A stretch of 64,000 nt of DNA, taken from contig NC_068575.1 in the NCBI RefSeq assembly GCF_025698545.1, forward strand, positions 51,159,980 through 51,223,979. The letters are read 5' to 3'. The notes below the pieces were generated by a model, which saw only the letters and a program-made list of their open reading frames with translations, searched no databases and was not told the origin of the DNA. A program made the translations under genes and the position numbers. The stretch's first letter is position 1. The number at the start of each line of letters is the position of its first letter. Source of the stretch: Gossypium raimondii. Taxonomy: Eukaryota; Streptophyta; Magnoliopsida; Malvales; Malvaceae. Positions 36,318-47,079 of the stretch are shown here, one piece after another.

Positions 36318-36533
36318 TTAGCCAATTGTAGGAGCACGAACCACCAGCCCGTTTCCATCAACCCAAACCTGGACCCTATTGCTCCTGAAGTCCATTGTGG
36401 CTGGACTTCCATCCAGCAACACCACCGCCTTCACATTACGATTCTCTCTCTCTATCGTCTCCTTCGCACTCTCTCCATTTGTGCCCACCAACTCCGGCCA
36501 CGACTTCTTCTCAGTCATATTGTTGCATTTCAA
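36318..36533 (-). CDS. PI-1 serine protease inhibitor, copy A (splice frame altered)
   Basis: Main exon of a potato-inhibitor-I protein: SWPELVGTNGESAKETIERE, binding loop SPATMDF, then NRVQVWVD and a C-terminal PTIG. The scissile-bond P1 residue is Met (Met-Asp), and the usual Cys after DFR is Ser. The usual tiny first exon is present (ATGTCGGGGAATCCTG, 36611-36596, then GTAAGT), but no AG acceptor joins it in frame: CTGAG followed by AAGAAGTCG is out of register with the 16-nt exon. Translation could instead start at 36533 (MKCNN) or 36518 (MTEKKSW, 66 residues), which keeps a whole inhibitor domain. Such proteins are cytosolic or vacuolar wound-induced inhibitors. It could be functional with a shifted start or a recent pseudogene. 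Confidence 0.75.
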   Translation of the reverse strand: MKCNNMTEKKSWPELVGTNGESAKETIERENRNVKAVVLLDGSPATMDFRSNRVQVWVDGNGLVVRAPTIG

Positions 36534-36611
36534 TTAAGCCATTAATTATTGCTCCACCAGAAAAAAAAAACATCAACCCATAAACTTAAACTTACCAGGA
36601 TTCCCCGACAT

Positions 36612-39085
36612 ATTGCTTTCTCTTTCTCTCTTCCGAGTTGATCGATTTGATTGTCGACTTGTGTTTATATTGGAGTGGATGGACCTAGCTGCCCACCGAC
36701 ATTTTTGAATGCTCATAAAAAATTTGGCACCCTCTCCTTTTTAGTGCTGCTATTATGCGTACTGGTCGGGCAGGCTTTATTTGGGATATGGCATCTTCTT
36801 ATCCTTCTGCATGTTCTCAAAAAGTAATTGAATTGAGTATTTCCATTCATATCAAAGTTGATGAAAGTAAGAATCTAGTTGTAGTTGTAATATATATTAG
36901 ATTTATATCTCCGCTAATGCCTAGTTGTATGAACCGCTTCCTTATAATCCATTCACAAAGTAGTGAATATTCTTATTTATAACAATTTTTTTTTTATTCT
37001 GAAGGGAATGCATTTGTTCATTTGTTGTGTAATTTTAAACACACGTACGTGCACATACCATACAAAAAATTAATCCTAATTTAGAGGTTTAGTCCTAAAC
37101 AAAATAATTAACAGACTAAGGAATTTCAATCAAGTAAAATAATTAATTTAATTTTGCAATCCTGTAATTCACCACAAGAAAGTTGTAAAGAAAATTTTGA
37201 TAGCACCTATAAGAAACAAAAAGAAACTATATGTTGAGAACTACTTAGTTGGAAATGATTAGATATTCAAATTTAAATTTTGTTGAATGCCTTGTAATAA
37301 AAAATCATTTTAAAAAAATCACTTTTGACTATTTGTTTTACTTGTTTAAGAAATCATACAATAAAAAGTGCTAAATAAATAATAATTGCATAATTTATGA
37401 TAGAGCTTGTAGTATTTTTAACGTCACAATTCATGCTTTAAAATTTATTGTAATAACTTTGAAACAATAATTTTTCTAAGAATAAACAAAATATTTCAAA
37501 GGAGAGAAAGGTCAGAAATAAAAAAGTGTTTATAGATTGATCTTATAATCGTAGACTTACAATAAAAAACATGTAAAGACATATAAATAGAATGACTTTG
37601 ATTGCATTGATGAATAAAATATTATATGATAATGTAATTTTAGTACAAAATTGATATGTTTGATGTTTACCATTTGAAATTTATTATAATATAAAATGAT
37701 GAAAAATATTATTTTGTTACGTGCGCTCAATGTTTTGCCATTTTGGCATTTTATATAGCATTTGTTGGGATTTGTTGATGTGCGTGAGTTTGTTGATTCA
37801 ATATTAGTTTAATTATACGTTGAATTGTAATTGGATTATTAATGGAAAATATAGATGCAATCAAAAGTTTAGTCATGCAGTCTATAAATTTCTTATATTT
37901 GTGGAAATTTATCTAAACAGTTGATTCATTTATTAAGTTGCAACCTCTCTCATTAATATAAATAAATATCTTTTGAGGCTTTCCTTTCAAAACTTAAATG
38001 TAAATCCAATTTATACTTAATAATAAATTCCCAGTATTGTGCTCTCTAATTCGTGTATGTTACTTAAAGAGTTAACATGGTTTGTTAAATTATAATCACT
38101 TAATTCCATTAAAATAGCCACTAAAGTAGTGTTGATTTAGAAATTTTTCTTTCTAGAAGGAAGCCTGTATGTTATCTATAACAATAAATTTTACAAAATT
38201 TAGTACATTGTTATTCGCTTAAATAACATATAACATATAATATAAAAGAGAAAATATTAATAATAATAAAAGAATTTTTTTTTCATTGTATTTTTTTAGT
38301 CTTTTTTATATTCTTTATTCTTTTCTCAACTCTCTACATTTATATTCAAAATTTACAATCATATTGACAACAGTGTATTGAACAAATATAATTCGATCAT
38401 AGATAAATAGATCCAGTTATCCTTAGCAGGAGTCGTCGGTTCCTAGTTTTCAACAACACGATCTTCCCCATTATTCTCAAACCCTCAATTACTTAGAGAG
38501 TGAACTCTAACATCTCAACTAATCACATAATGAAAACTTTAACCTTCTAGTAAGGAAAGTTAATTCTCTCTACACCTAAAAAAGCCAAAATTTCAAACTT
38601 GGGTTCTCATGAAAAATAAATCTCACTAAATCTCGACAGAGCAACTACGCTCAAAGATGTGTATCTATGACTTAACCCACAACCCCTACATATAAGAAAA
38701 ATCCACATGAATTCTACTTAAACGAAGAGACAAAATAATAATATTTTAATAAAAAAGACTAACTCTCACTAGGAGTTTACATGGGCGGTGCACACTAAGT
38801 TCCCAAACTCAATGTGCTATCCATCTCTAATGTAATGGGTTTATTGGGTCTTTTTTCATGTATTGATATAATTATATATGTTATCTAGTCTTTAAATCAA
38901 CTCATATAATTTATCCTACTCAATAACAAATTTTCTACTCTCAAAAATATTATTTATTTTAAATAAATTTAATTAAATTTTCCATTTAAATTATTTTTTC
39001 AATCCAAGTCTAATTTCGTTAACATCATGACAACTAGAATTTGAGTAAATAAATTTAATTGTCTTTTACCATAAAACTTTGATGA
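36612..39085. other. Intergenic between PI-1 copies A and B
   Basis: 36612-36960 is the promoter side of copy A: a TATA-like ATATAAAC (minus strand) near 36663-36670, and clear similarity to the promoter of copy C (42570-42960), for example ATTATGCGTAC and TTTTTGAATG. The rest is AT-rich with no gene. Confidence 0.5.
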
Positions 39086-39335
39086 CTACTATTAACAATA
39101 GGATCAACTCCTCTATAAGAAGTCTTCAAAGTGTCGTTCTTTGAATAGCCAACTTAAACTGTCAACAATTGAAGGTATTATTCATGTATTGGAGTTTTAT
39201 CCTCACTCTACTACTATTAACAATAGAATCAACTCTTCTGTAAGAAGTCTTTAAAGTGTTGTTTTTTGAATAGCCAACTTAAACGGTCAACAATTGAAGG
39301 TATTATTCATGTATTAAAGTTTTATCCTCACTCTC
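39086..39335. repeat. Tandem duplication, two units of 125 bp
   Basis: 39086-39210 and 39211-39335 are near-identical direct copies, both beginning CTACTATTAACAATAG and containing TAGCCAACTTAAAC and GTCAACAATTGAAGGTATTA. About ten substitutions separate them. No coding content. Confidence 0.9.
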
Positions 39336-40223
39336 TACGAAAAACTGTATACAATTTATGGAAAGGGCACCTTAATTGATGGAGATTTATACCTATAAAA
39401 TTAAGGATAAGTATTAATATTGAATAGCAAATAATTATGAAAGTACCTAAAACATCGTAGCTCTAACCACTAATTTTAATTTTACAGACACCTTATGAGC
39501 AAACCTACTACTACTTGAGCTATGCATTAACATATTTACTTTCTATGATTGTGGCATTCACGATCTGACAACTCAAATGCAGCTTCAAATGGTGTTTAGT
39601 GATGATTCGTTCTCATATTGGTGTGACATTGCCTTGTTAAGGGCGCAGGTGTTTATGACATGTGTTGACATTTTATGATTTTGATGCTTTAGAGTGGCGG
39701 TGATATTTTGGCTTTGTTTGTGTTTGAAGGTGGTGAGCTTATGTTTTTTTAGGGATTTTTACTTTAGTGATTTTGATATTATATCAAAAGAAGAAGAAGA
39801 AACAATTAAAATTATTTTAAAAAAATCAAGATACACTTGTAACCCTTATTAAGTGGTTTTATTATTTTAATTGAGAAAATAAAGCTCTTTCCATTGAACG
39901 GAAAAACAAAATAAGTGTACTAAATATAATAAAATACAAAAATTATACATCAAATACTATTTTATTATTAAAACAAATGAAGACTTGAAAAGCAACTTAA
40001 TTTATTCTCAATAATATCAGGTTTTTGAAAAAAGAAAAAAAGTGACGAAAGCTTACGGAAGCATATCCAAGGTCAGAGCTTTCCAATATTTCGAAGGTCA
40101 AAAACTGCAAACAAACCCATTTCATCGCTCTCCAAAATTCAACCTTTAAATTTCTATAAATTACTTCCCTCCGGATTTGCTTTTGCAAAACAGAGAAAAC
40201 CAAGAGGATATCCATCAAAGAAA
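39336..40223. other. Promoter side of PI-1 copy B
   Basis: No gene. From about 39960 the sequence is similar to the upstream region of copy D (43930-44190), including CGAAAGCT, ATCCAAGGTCA and a TATAAAT box at 40155-40161, 69 bp before the start codon. Confidence 0.5.
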
Positions 40224-40512
40224 ATGACCGACTGCAGTGGTAAGCTTCTTTTTTCTCCCTTAACCATGTTTTATTCATTCTCAGAATTAACAAAGCGTGT
40301 CGTCGACTACAGATCCAGGAAAGAGTTCGTGGCCGGAGCTGGTGGGAACAAACGGCGAGGTGGCGGCACACATCATCGAAAAAGAAAACCCAAAGGTTAG
40401 TGTCCGAATCGTGAAAGAAGGAATGATGGTGACCATGGATTTTCGTTGTGATCGGGTGCGGGTTTGGGTGGACAACTATGGAATTGTGAAGACCACGCCT
40501 CACATTGGCTAA
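40224..40512 (+). CDS. PI-1 serine protease inhibitor, copy B
   Basis: Two exons, 40224-40239 and 40313-40512, give 71 residues: the start MTDCSDPGKSSWPELVG is the family signature. No signal peptide, no disulphide pair. The reactive loop reads EGMMVTMDFRC, so P1-P1' is Met47-Asp48, favouring chymotrypsin-, elastase- or subtilisin-like targets rather than trypsin. The core DRVRVWVDNYGIV and C-terminal PHIG are intact. PI-1 proteins block serine proteases of insects and microbes and are commonly wound/jasmonate-induced. The gene is a close duplicate of copy D (four or so amino-acid changes plus the start region). A 73-bp intron splits codon 6, as in the other copies. Confidence 0.93.
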
Positions 40513-41283
40513 CAGTAAACCATGTGCGAAGATCACAGAAGGCACCAATAAGCTAAGCTATTAGACTTGCAATAAATAAAATTAGTTTGTACAATCCTAA
40601 GATGCCATAGGTTTGTCATTTGCTTTTTTCTTAAAATAGTTTTAGAACTTTATAATGTTTGACAAAATTGTATAATTAAAATTAAACATATGTTTCGTTT
40701 TTTAATAGGAGATATGTTTATTTTAAATAAACCCTAAACATTTAAGTCTTAATCAATAAAATGAATTCCTTTAAAGAAAATAATAAATATAAAATGAATG
40801 GCTTTTATTGGTTTATCTTAAACGTTAACCCATGATAACTTTAGCTTTCAATGTTTATAATTTTTTATTAATTTGATATTTATTTTTATTAAATTGAATC
40901 ATTAATCTTTTGAAAAGAGTCAAATCGTTTTTTAACAAATAACGACGTTGGCGTAACAACAAACATTGCAGTTCACGAGTACTTCATATTAACATAACAC
41001 TATTTATCTTATATATTATGCTTATTTAAACAATTAAAATAAAGATTTCATAAAAATTCTAAAATTGCATGAAGTACATGTGTATTGATATGTTAGTTGT
41101 TATATTTAAAAATTTAACGTTTTAGTTAGAATTTTTGTTACAAAAAGCGATTCAACTCCTTTTTAAAATTTTGTTCAAATCTGACTCTTTTAAAAAGGTT
41201 TGAGAGCCAAATTTAGTTTTTCTAAAACAAAATGAGGGTCAAATTGACAAAAGGTATAAATGTTAAAAAATGTCAATTCGGAA
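40513..41283. other. Intergenic between PI-1 copies B and C, part 1
   Basis: 3' flank of copy B followed by AT-rich sequence. No gene. Confidence 0.45.
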
Positions 41284-41292
41284 TATAGGTTT

Positions 41293-41619
41293 AGGTAAAC
41301 TACATTAATAGTCACCCAGTTATGTTTCTTTTTCTTTTTTGTCACTCAATTATGAAAAGTTACAAAATGGTGAACTAACTATTATTATATTTTTATTTTG
41401 GTCACCAATTATGAAGAGTTACAAAATAGTCACTCAACTATTCAATTCTGTCTTTTTTTATCACCCAATTATTTGGGATTTTTGAGTGTTTCCATTTTTA
41501 CATTAGTCAGTGACAAAAAGATAAAATTGAATAATTGAGTGGTCATTTTGTAAGTTTTTATAGTTGATTGACAAAAAAAGAAAAAATCATAGTTGAGTGA
41601 CCTCTATTGTAGTTTACCC
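41293..41619. mobile_element. Mutator-like MITE, second copy
   Basis: The left end AGGTAAACTACATTAATAGT and right end GTAGTTTACCC mirror each other, with GTCACTCAATTATGA-type repeats in both orientations inside. Flanks TATAGGTTT (41284-41292) and TATAAATTT (41620-41628) match at 7 of 9 positions, consistent with an eroded 9-bp target duplication. Same terminal sequence as 19489-20218. Confidence 0.75.
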
Positions 41620-41628
41620 TATAAATTT

Positions 41629-42276
41629 TTACTTTTAAAATCTTTTTTTCGTTGGGCAAAGGCAGTAACGCAGGAGAACTACTCAAGCGAATCAAATAGA
41701 ATAAAGTAATTGAGTTATTTAAATTAATAAGAGTTGTTTTGTTAGTTAAACTAGAATTTTAAATTTTATTATGGTTGAAAAGAAATTCAAATAGAGTTTC
41801 GATAATTTTTTAAGAGAGTTTATTTAAAAATTATAAAAGAGATACAAGTTTGAATGAAAGTACAAAACTTGAGAGTTCCATCATAATCATAATATCACAA
41901 ATTTTTAGCTATTCATCAAGATGATTTAAAAGAAGTTGAAATTTTTGAGAAAAGTATTGGTTAGAGGACGATTGTAAAATAAAAATCAGTCTGATCAGAT
42001 GACTTGATTATAAATGTGGACAAGAGTTAGATTAAATTACAATCAATTATTTTCATTTTGTTATTTAATAAACTCTAGTTATAGGTAGAATTATTTGTAT
42101 GAATTTGTACCAACTTGTCTTGAGTTTTATTAGAAACAAGCAGATTTGAGATGAACATATAATTACTATGTCATGATGGATGGCATGTTATATCATATCC
42201 TTAATACATTGCAATAGCTATTACATTATTCATTATCACTCCATCATAATTTTATTAACCAGAATAATAAAGCTTG
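41629..42276. other. Intergenic; 3' flank of PI-1 copy C
   Basis: No gene. The segment just before 42277 (ATAGCTATTACATTATT) is shared with the 3' flank of copy A near 36245, so the duplication includes 3' sequence. Confidence 0.5.
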
Positions 42277-42569
42277 TTAGCCAATTGTAGGGGGACGAAC
42301 AACGTGGCCGTTGCTATCAACCCAAACCCAGACCCTATCACACCTGAAGTCCCTAGTGACTGGCGTTCCATCCAGCAACACTATGGCGTCCACATTTGAA
42401 TTCTCCCTCTCTATCGTTGTCTTGGCACTCTCTCCATCTTTGCCCACCAACTCTGGCCACGAGTTCTTCCCTATTGCATTTCAAACAACTCGTTAATCAA
42501 ACTGGAATATCCCACCCAAAAAGAAAATAAACCCCTAAAGTAATTAGCCTTACCAGGACACCCAGACAT
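42277..42569 (-). CDS. PI-1 serine protease inhibitor, copy C (trypsin-type P1)
   Basis: Two exons on the minus strand, 42569-42554 and 42470-42277, give 69 residues beginning MSGCPGKNSWPELVG and ending PTIG. The loop reads DGTPVTRDFRC: P1-P1' is Arg45-Asp46, so this copy should favour trypsin-like proteases, unlike the three Met-type copies. One core arginine pair is altered (DRVWVWVD instead of DRVRVWVD). The first exon is 16 nt and splits a Gly codon. A TATA-like TATTTAAA lies at 42652-42645. No signal peptide. Copy A is its closest relative by promoter, 3' flank and the ESAK-TIEREN segment. Confidence 0.92.
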
Positions 42570-44193
42570 ATTGCTTTCTCTTTCTCCTTCTCTCTTGGAT
42601 TGCTGTGTGAGTTTCGAATTGCATCGGGCAGGATGTGTTTGATCTTTAAATACATGTCCCAAAGTATGAACACATTAATGTAAATGGTCTCTAGTCCCTG
42701 CCGACCTTTTTGAATGTTCATAATAAGTTTGGCGCCGCCCCTTTTTCAATGCCGATATTATGCGTACGTGGTGGTTGGCTTAGCAAGGCTTGATTTGTGA
42801 TCTGCTAAGTTCTTATCCTTTTTGCAGGCACTCAAAAAGAGTTGAATTTTCCCATTTATATCAAATTTGATCAAAGTAAAAAGCCTGTTCTAGTTTTAGT
42901 ATATCTTTTTTTAAAGTTTATCTCCACGTTAATTGCCTAGCATGAACTGCTTCCCTTTGATCTAATCCTATCTGTTTGCCAGTTGGAGATGGAAAATTTT
43001 CATTTAATAACAAAGTTAAAAAAAAAAAAAGCGTAAAGTATTTTTATTTTAGACATTAAAATATTTTTAGTAAAATCCTTTAATTAAAAGTATATACAAT
43101 CGATATGAACATAATTGTTTTACGTAAAATAAAGCTTAATATTAGTTTGTTATTTGATAAAAAGTAAATTTGTTTATTACTACTAGAGCATACATTACAT
43201 ATATTTTGTTTTAAATCAGTTCAAGTCAGTTTAATTGTTTAAGAGTTCAAACTGTTCAGTTACAAGTTGTTATTACTGTATTAATCACGTGTTGTAATGT
43301 AAGTCAGAGATTTAATTATTGAAGCTCTCTCACTTCTAATTTGTAGTCAAGTTAGTTGGTTTTCACATAATTAAGAAAGTTAGTTTCTCTCGGTGAAATT
43401 AGAAAGATTGTTGAGAGAGTCGAAATTAAATTGTAATTTTACAATAGCAAAAATATAATTTTATCATTTTAATAGCTTATATTTTTATAATTTTTATCTT
43501 TATAATTTGTAAATAATTAAATCAAAATTTTATATTTTGAAGGAAGGCTAAAATGTTTACCTCTACTATTTTAAAATTTTTAAAGGGTTTATTTTCTTTG
43601 CAGGGCCAGGGCTCTACCAACCCCCTAGTTTTGCCCCCTGTTCTTCTTCTTCCTCTTCCTTCAATAATTTTTTATACCATTCATGGTAACTTTATAATAA
43701 ATAAATAACTCATTATCTTTTGATAAATTGTGATTTTATTCATCCAAAAGTACATAATTGTTTTGGTACCAAAAATATAAATAACATTTTTAGTTCCAAA
43801 TAAAGACTTGAAGGCAAAGTAATTGTGAGAAGCAATCCAAAAAAATGTAAGATGTTTAATTGTTTATGTTGATAGCAGCTTCGTATTGAAAATTCAATAA
43901 ATTTGTACCATCATTTTTACAAAAATGATACTAAACAAATTATTAATATTTGTAATTCTATCCGGATTGAAGGCCCCCTGTGATAACAGAAGAAAAAAGT
44001 ATACGAAAGCTATCCAAGGTCAAAGCTTTCAAAAGTCAAAACTTCAAACAAAAGGAAAACACATTTCATTCAAAATAATCTCCTCTCTAAAATTCAACGT
44101 TTAATTCTGTATTAACTCATTACCCCATCTATAAATTCTTGGCTATCATATCACAGAACAAAGAAAAGTAAGCGGCTATCTATATCAAAGAAA
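42570..44193. other. Divergent promoter region between PI-1 copies C and D
   Basis: The left part mirrors the copy A promoter, the right part (from about 43930) the copy B promoter; a TATAAAT box lies at 44130-44136, 64 bp before the copy D start. The middle is AT-rich with a short pyrimidine-rich stretch at 43600-43670. No gene. Confidence 0.5.
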
Positions 44194-44529
44194 ATGACAG
44201 ATTGCATCGGTAAGCTTCCCCCCCCCCCCCCAATTGAAGCCAAAAGTAACAAATCATGGCTTAAGTCTTTAATAAAACCTATTTTCTTTCTCAGAATTAA
44301 CAATGTTTGTAAATCTTTGCCGACTACAGATTCAGGAAAGAGCTCGTGGGCAGAGCTGGTGGGAATAAACGGCGAGGTGGCGGCACACATCATCGCAAAA
44401 GAAAATCCAAAGGTTAGCGTCCAAATCGTAAAAGAAGGAATGATGGTGACCATGGATTTTCGTTGTGATCGAGTACGTGTTTGGGTGGACAACTATGGAA
44501 TTGTGAAGACCACGCCTCACATTGGCTAA
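44194..44529 (+). CDS. PI-1 serine protease inhibitor, copy D
   Basis: Exons 44194-44209 and 44330-44529 give 71 residues beginning MTDCIDSGKSSWAELVG. P1-P1' is Met47-Asp48 in EGMMVTMDFRC, and the C-terminus PHIG is intact. The conserved SWPELVG is SWAELVG here, and the helix carries AHIIAKEN. It is a recent duplicate of copy B. The 120-bp intron has a length divisible by three and no in-frame stop, so an unspliced transcript would encode a 111-residue protein with a Pro-rich insert; the intron holds a run of 14 C (44218-44231) right after the donor. The spliced form matches the family and is preferred. Confidence 0.92.
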   Translation: MTDCIGKLPPPPPIEAKSNKSWLKSLIKPIFFLRINNVCKSLPTTDSGKSSWAELVGINGEVAAHIIAKENPKVSVQIVKEGMMVTMDFRCDRVRVWVDNYGIVKTTPHIG

Positions 44530-45222
44530 CAACTAATCGTTTATGCTGTGTGCATGGATCAATGAATCGCAAAAGGCTTGAATAAGCTAAGCTATTAGCA
44601 TAAAATACTTATGTTTGATTCATTAATTTGTAAAATTTAATAAAGTGATGATATGTGTCATGTTAATGAAGTGTTTATTTTTTTTTAAGAATAAACTAAG
44701 TTTTAATCATCTTTGTATCACAAAATAAAGTGATTAATTTAATAAATCTATAAGATATTCATTGCTTGTCTCAATCTATTACTAATGCATAAAATAAATT
44801 GAAATTGAGCTTAATTTATTTTGTTTTATGCATTTCTCCTCTTTGAAATATATCTCAACACTAGTAAGTATTTATCATTATTTTAGATTACGACTTCTTA
44901 CATAAAAAATTTAAATACTTTGATGAGACATATATCTATTATATATATCTCTACACCTTGAACAGAGTCTTTGGATCCTTATCCCTCATGATCAAGCCTA
45001 ATTAAGAACCACTTTTCGTAGCCAACTTCTCGGTGCAACTCCTTGAGAAACCTCTTTAAGAGAACTCCTCGAACCCCAAGAGGCATAAGGATCAACCTAA
45101 CAACCATTTATGACACCAATTTCCATATCTCATCCGAAATGATTGACAACATGTCCAATTGCCACCCTAATCACCCTACTTAGGTTTACCATGGCAAATC
45201 GATTGACTTATCCACCCATGGT
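44530..45222. other. Intergenic / unclassified
   Basis: 3' flank of copy D, then from about 44950 a GC-richer stretch without open frame or known motif, probably old repeat. Confidence 0.4.
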
Positions 45223-47079
45223 TGTAACACCCCCATACCAAACCCGATTGCCGGGTCATAGCAGAAGGTGTTACATTCGTTGTTGGAGCAACTGATGTTA
45301 AATTCAATTCATTTCATCATTTTAATCGCACTACTAATACCAAATAGCGTTTACAACATAATTTAAAAACCTATCTTAATTCAATTCGAACTTCCGGTGG
45401 CACTCATAACAGTTTATAATTGCATCAGGACTAAATTAAAAAGTTTTCAAAATCTCGAGCCATTGCCGCAACATTCGGGGTTCCTCGTTATGATGTCACT
45501 CACTGACTTGAGCTCCTCGTGATGTGGTACATTTGACGTCGCGATGTGCACCCTGTTTCATCCATTTTTCCATACTTCAAGTTTTACCACCTAAGTCTCG
45601 TTTAATTAATATATTCCAAATCAACTCAACTAATGTATCATTCATATCATTCACATGTATCTATTTTCATATTTCAACATGTAACAGCTCACCCGACGTA
45701 GACCGTATCGATATGTTGTTTAGCATATTTGAATGAGCCAGGGTAGAAAGAGGGTGAGATTGTTGAACTATCCGTTATAAGTTTGGGTGGCATATTGCAT
45801 GGATCCGAAGTACACCCATTTGCGGAACACCTTGCTGGAATTTGCCATTTAGCAAATTCTAGGGTTTAGCGGACTCTTTTGTGTGGCAATACGCGAACCC
45901 CAAGTACTTGGGGTGAACTCATTAGTTCGCGGATCGATAGACTTGCTTTTCATGTTTTAGCGTGAAAACTATGGCAGTGAGTATCGTTAGAGTTTAGTTG
46001 AAACCTAGTTGAAATTGAACTAGAGTATTGTAGATAATAGCTTGATGTATTTAGGTAGTTGAATGACTTGTTTAGTTGGATTATTTTAGTGTACAAGCAA
46101 CAATTGAGTCAATCTTATCAAATGGAATAGAATTTCAGGCTTATTGAACAAGAGGATGTACTAAGTGAAAAAGTGAAACTTAAGGGTCAGTAGGTAAAGG
46201 CTAAGCCACTTGGATTGGCAAAGGAAGGAATCCGCCAAGGAATTATCTAGGGCAGGCAATCTCCTAGGAAATCGAGAGGATAAGAATTTGAAACCCACAG
46301 GAGTAAATGTTATATATCCAATGACCGACGTAAGGTTTCCCATCTAAGATTGCAAAAAAAAGGGGAAAAACTTGGATAAGGTGTATGCTACAAATTAAGA
46401 AGAGTCAACTAGCGGTGGACTTCAAGAAAAAAGGGAAGATAAAGACCACATTGATACAATCTGCTAATGGCCAAAGATGACTAAGGGTGAGTTTGGATGG
46501 GCGGTGCGTTTACCTGCGGTTAGTGTAAAAACAGCGGTAACGGTGAGATTAGATACTTTAGTGATACTGTAGCGTGAGACAAAAAGTAAGCTAAACGCAT
46601 AGCACCGCACCCAATCGCCCATCCAAACCCACCCTAAGAAGTGGAAAAATATCTTTTATTGTTTCATTCTTTAAGTTTAAATTTTGTTATGGCTGTCACT
46701 CAGAAACACGCTAAGTTCTAACGAACTTTCCAGTGGTCTACTTATTTGTAGGATAAAGTTTCCCCTGGGAATTTAATTGAGGGTTGAGCTAGTCTTCGCC
46801 AATTTGAAGGAGAATGAGGTGGTCGTTGTAACATACGTATAGAGGGACACTCCTAGAGGTTACGCCTCAAGGGTTGGGTCAAGTCATAAACTTTCAAGTT
46901 TGATAGTCAACTTCTAAATGGATTGTAAAGTAGCGATTTTAAAAGTTGTACATGCTAGTATAGGATATTGTGTATTGTTAATTAGTCGAGAATAGAATTT
47001 AAATGTGTTAGCCAGTTATTTAGGATCTGTATCATCCTAGACCCAGACTCAGAGAGCGGGTCAAGTAAGAGGTGTTACA
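45223..47079. mobile_element. Mosaic of gypsy LTR fragments
   Basis: The left edge TGTAACACCCCCATACCAAA reads, on the reverse strand, like the GGTATGGGGGTGTTACA end of gypsy LTRs. The right edge (GCGGGTCAAGTAAGAGGTGT, then TACA) is the same kind of end in forward orientation. The 5-bp flanks differ (ATGGT, TCTTG), so this is at least two LTR fragments in opposite orientation rather than one solo LTR. A Harbinger-type MITE sits inside at 46485-46634. No coding sequence. Confidence 0.6.
46485..46634. mobile_element. PIF/Harbinger (Tourist-like) MITE, 150 bp
   Basis: The left end GGGTGAGTTTGGATGGGCGG is mirrored by the right end CGCCCATCCAAACCCACCC. Both sides carry TAA (46482-46484, 46635-46637), the 3-bp target duplication of this superfamily. 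The interior contains inverted ACAGCGGTAACGGTGAGA-like sequence and encodes nothing. Confidence 0.85.

Noticed and set aside
36755-36982. Plus-strand open frame of 75 codons
   Set aside because: It lies in the promoter side of PI-1 copy A, whose counterpart in copy C is not open, so no conserved protein.
45223-47079. One solo LTR bounded by TGTAACACC and GGTGTTACA
   Set aside because: The two ends are LTR 3' ends in opposite orientation and the 5-bp flanks do not match, so it is a mosaic.
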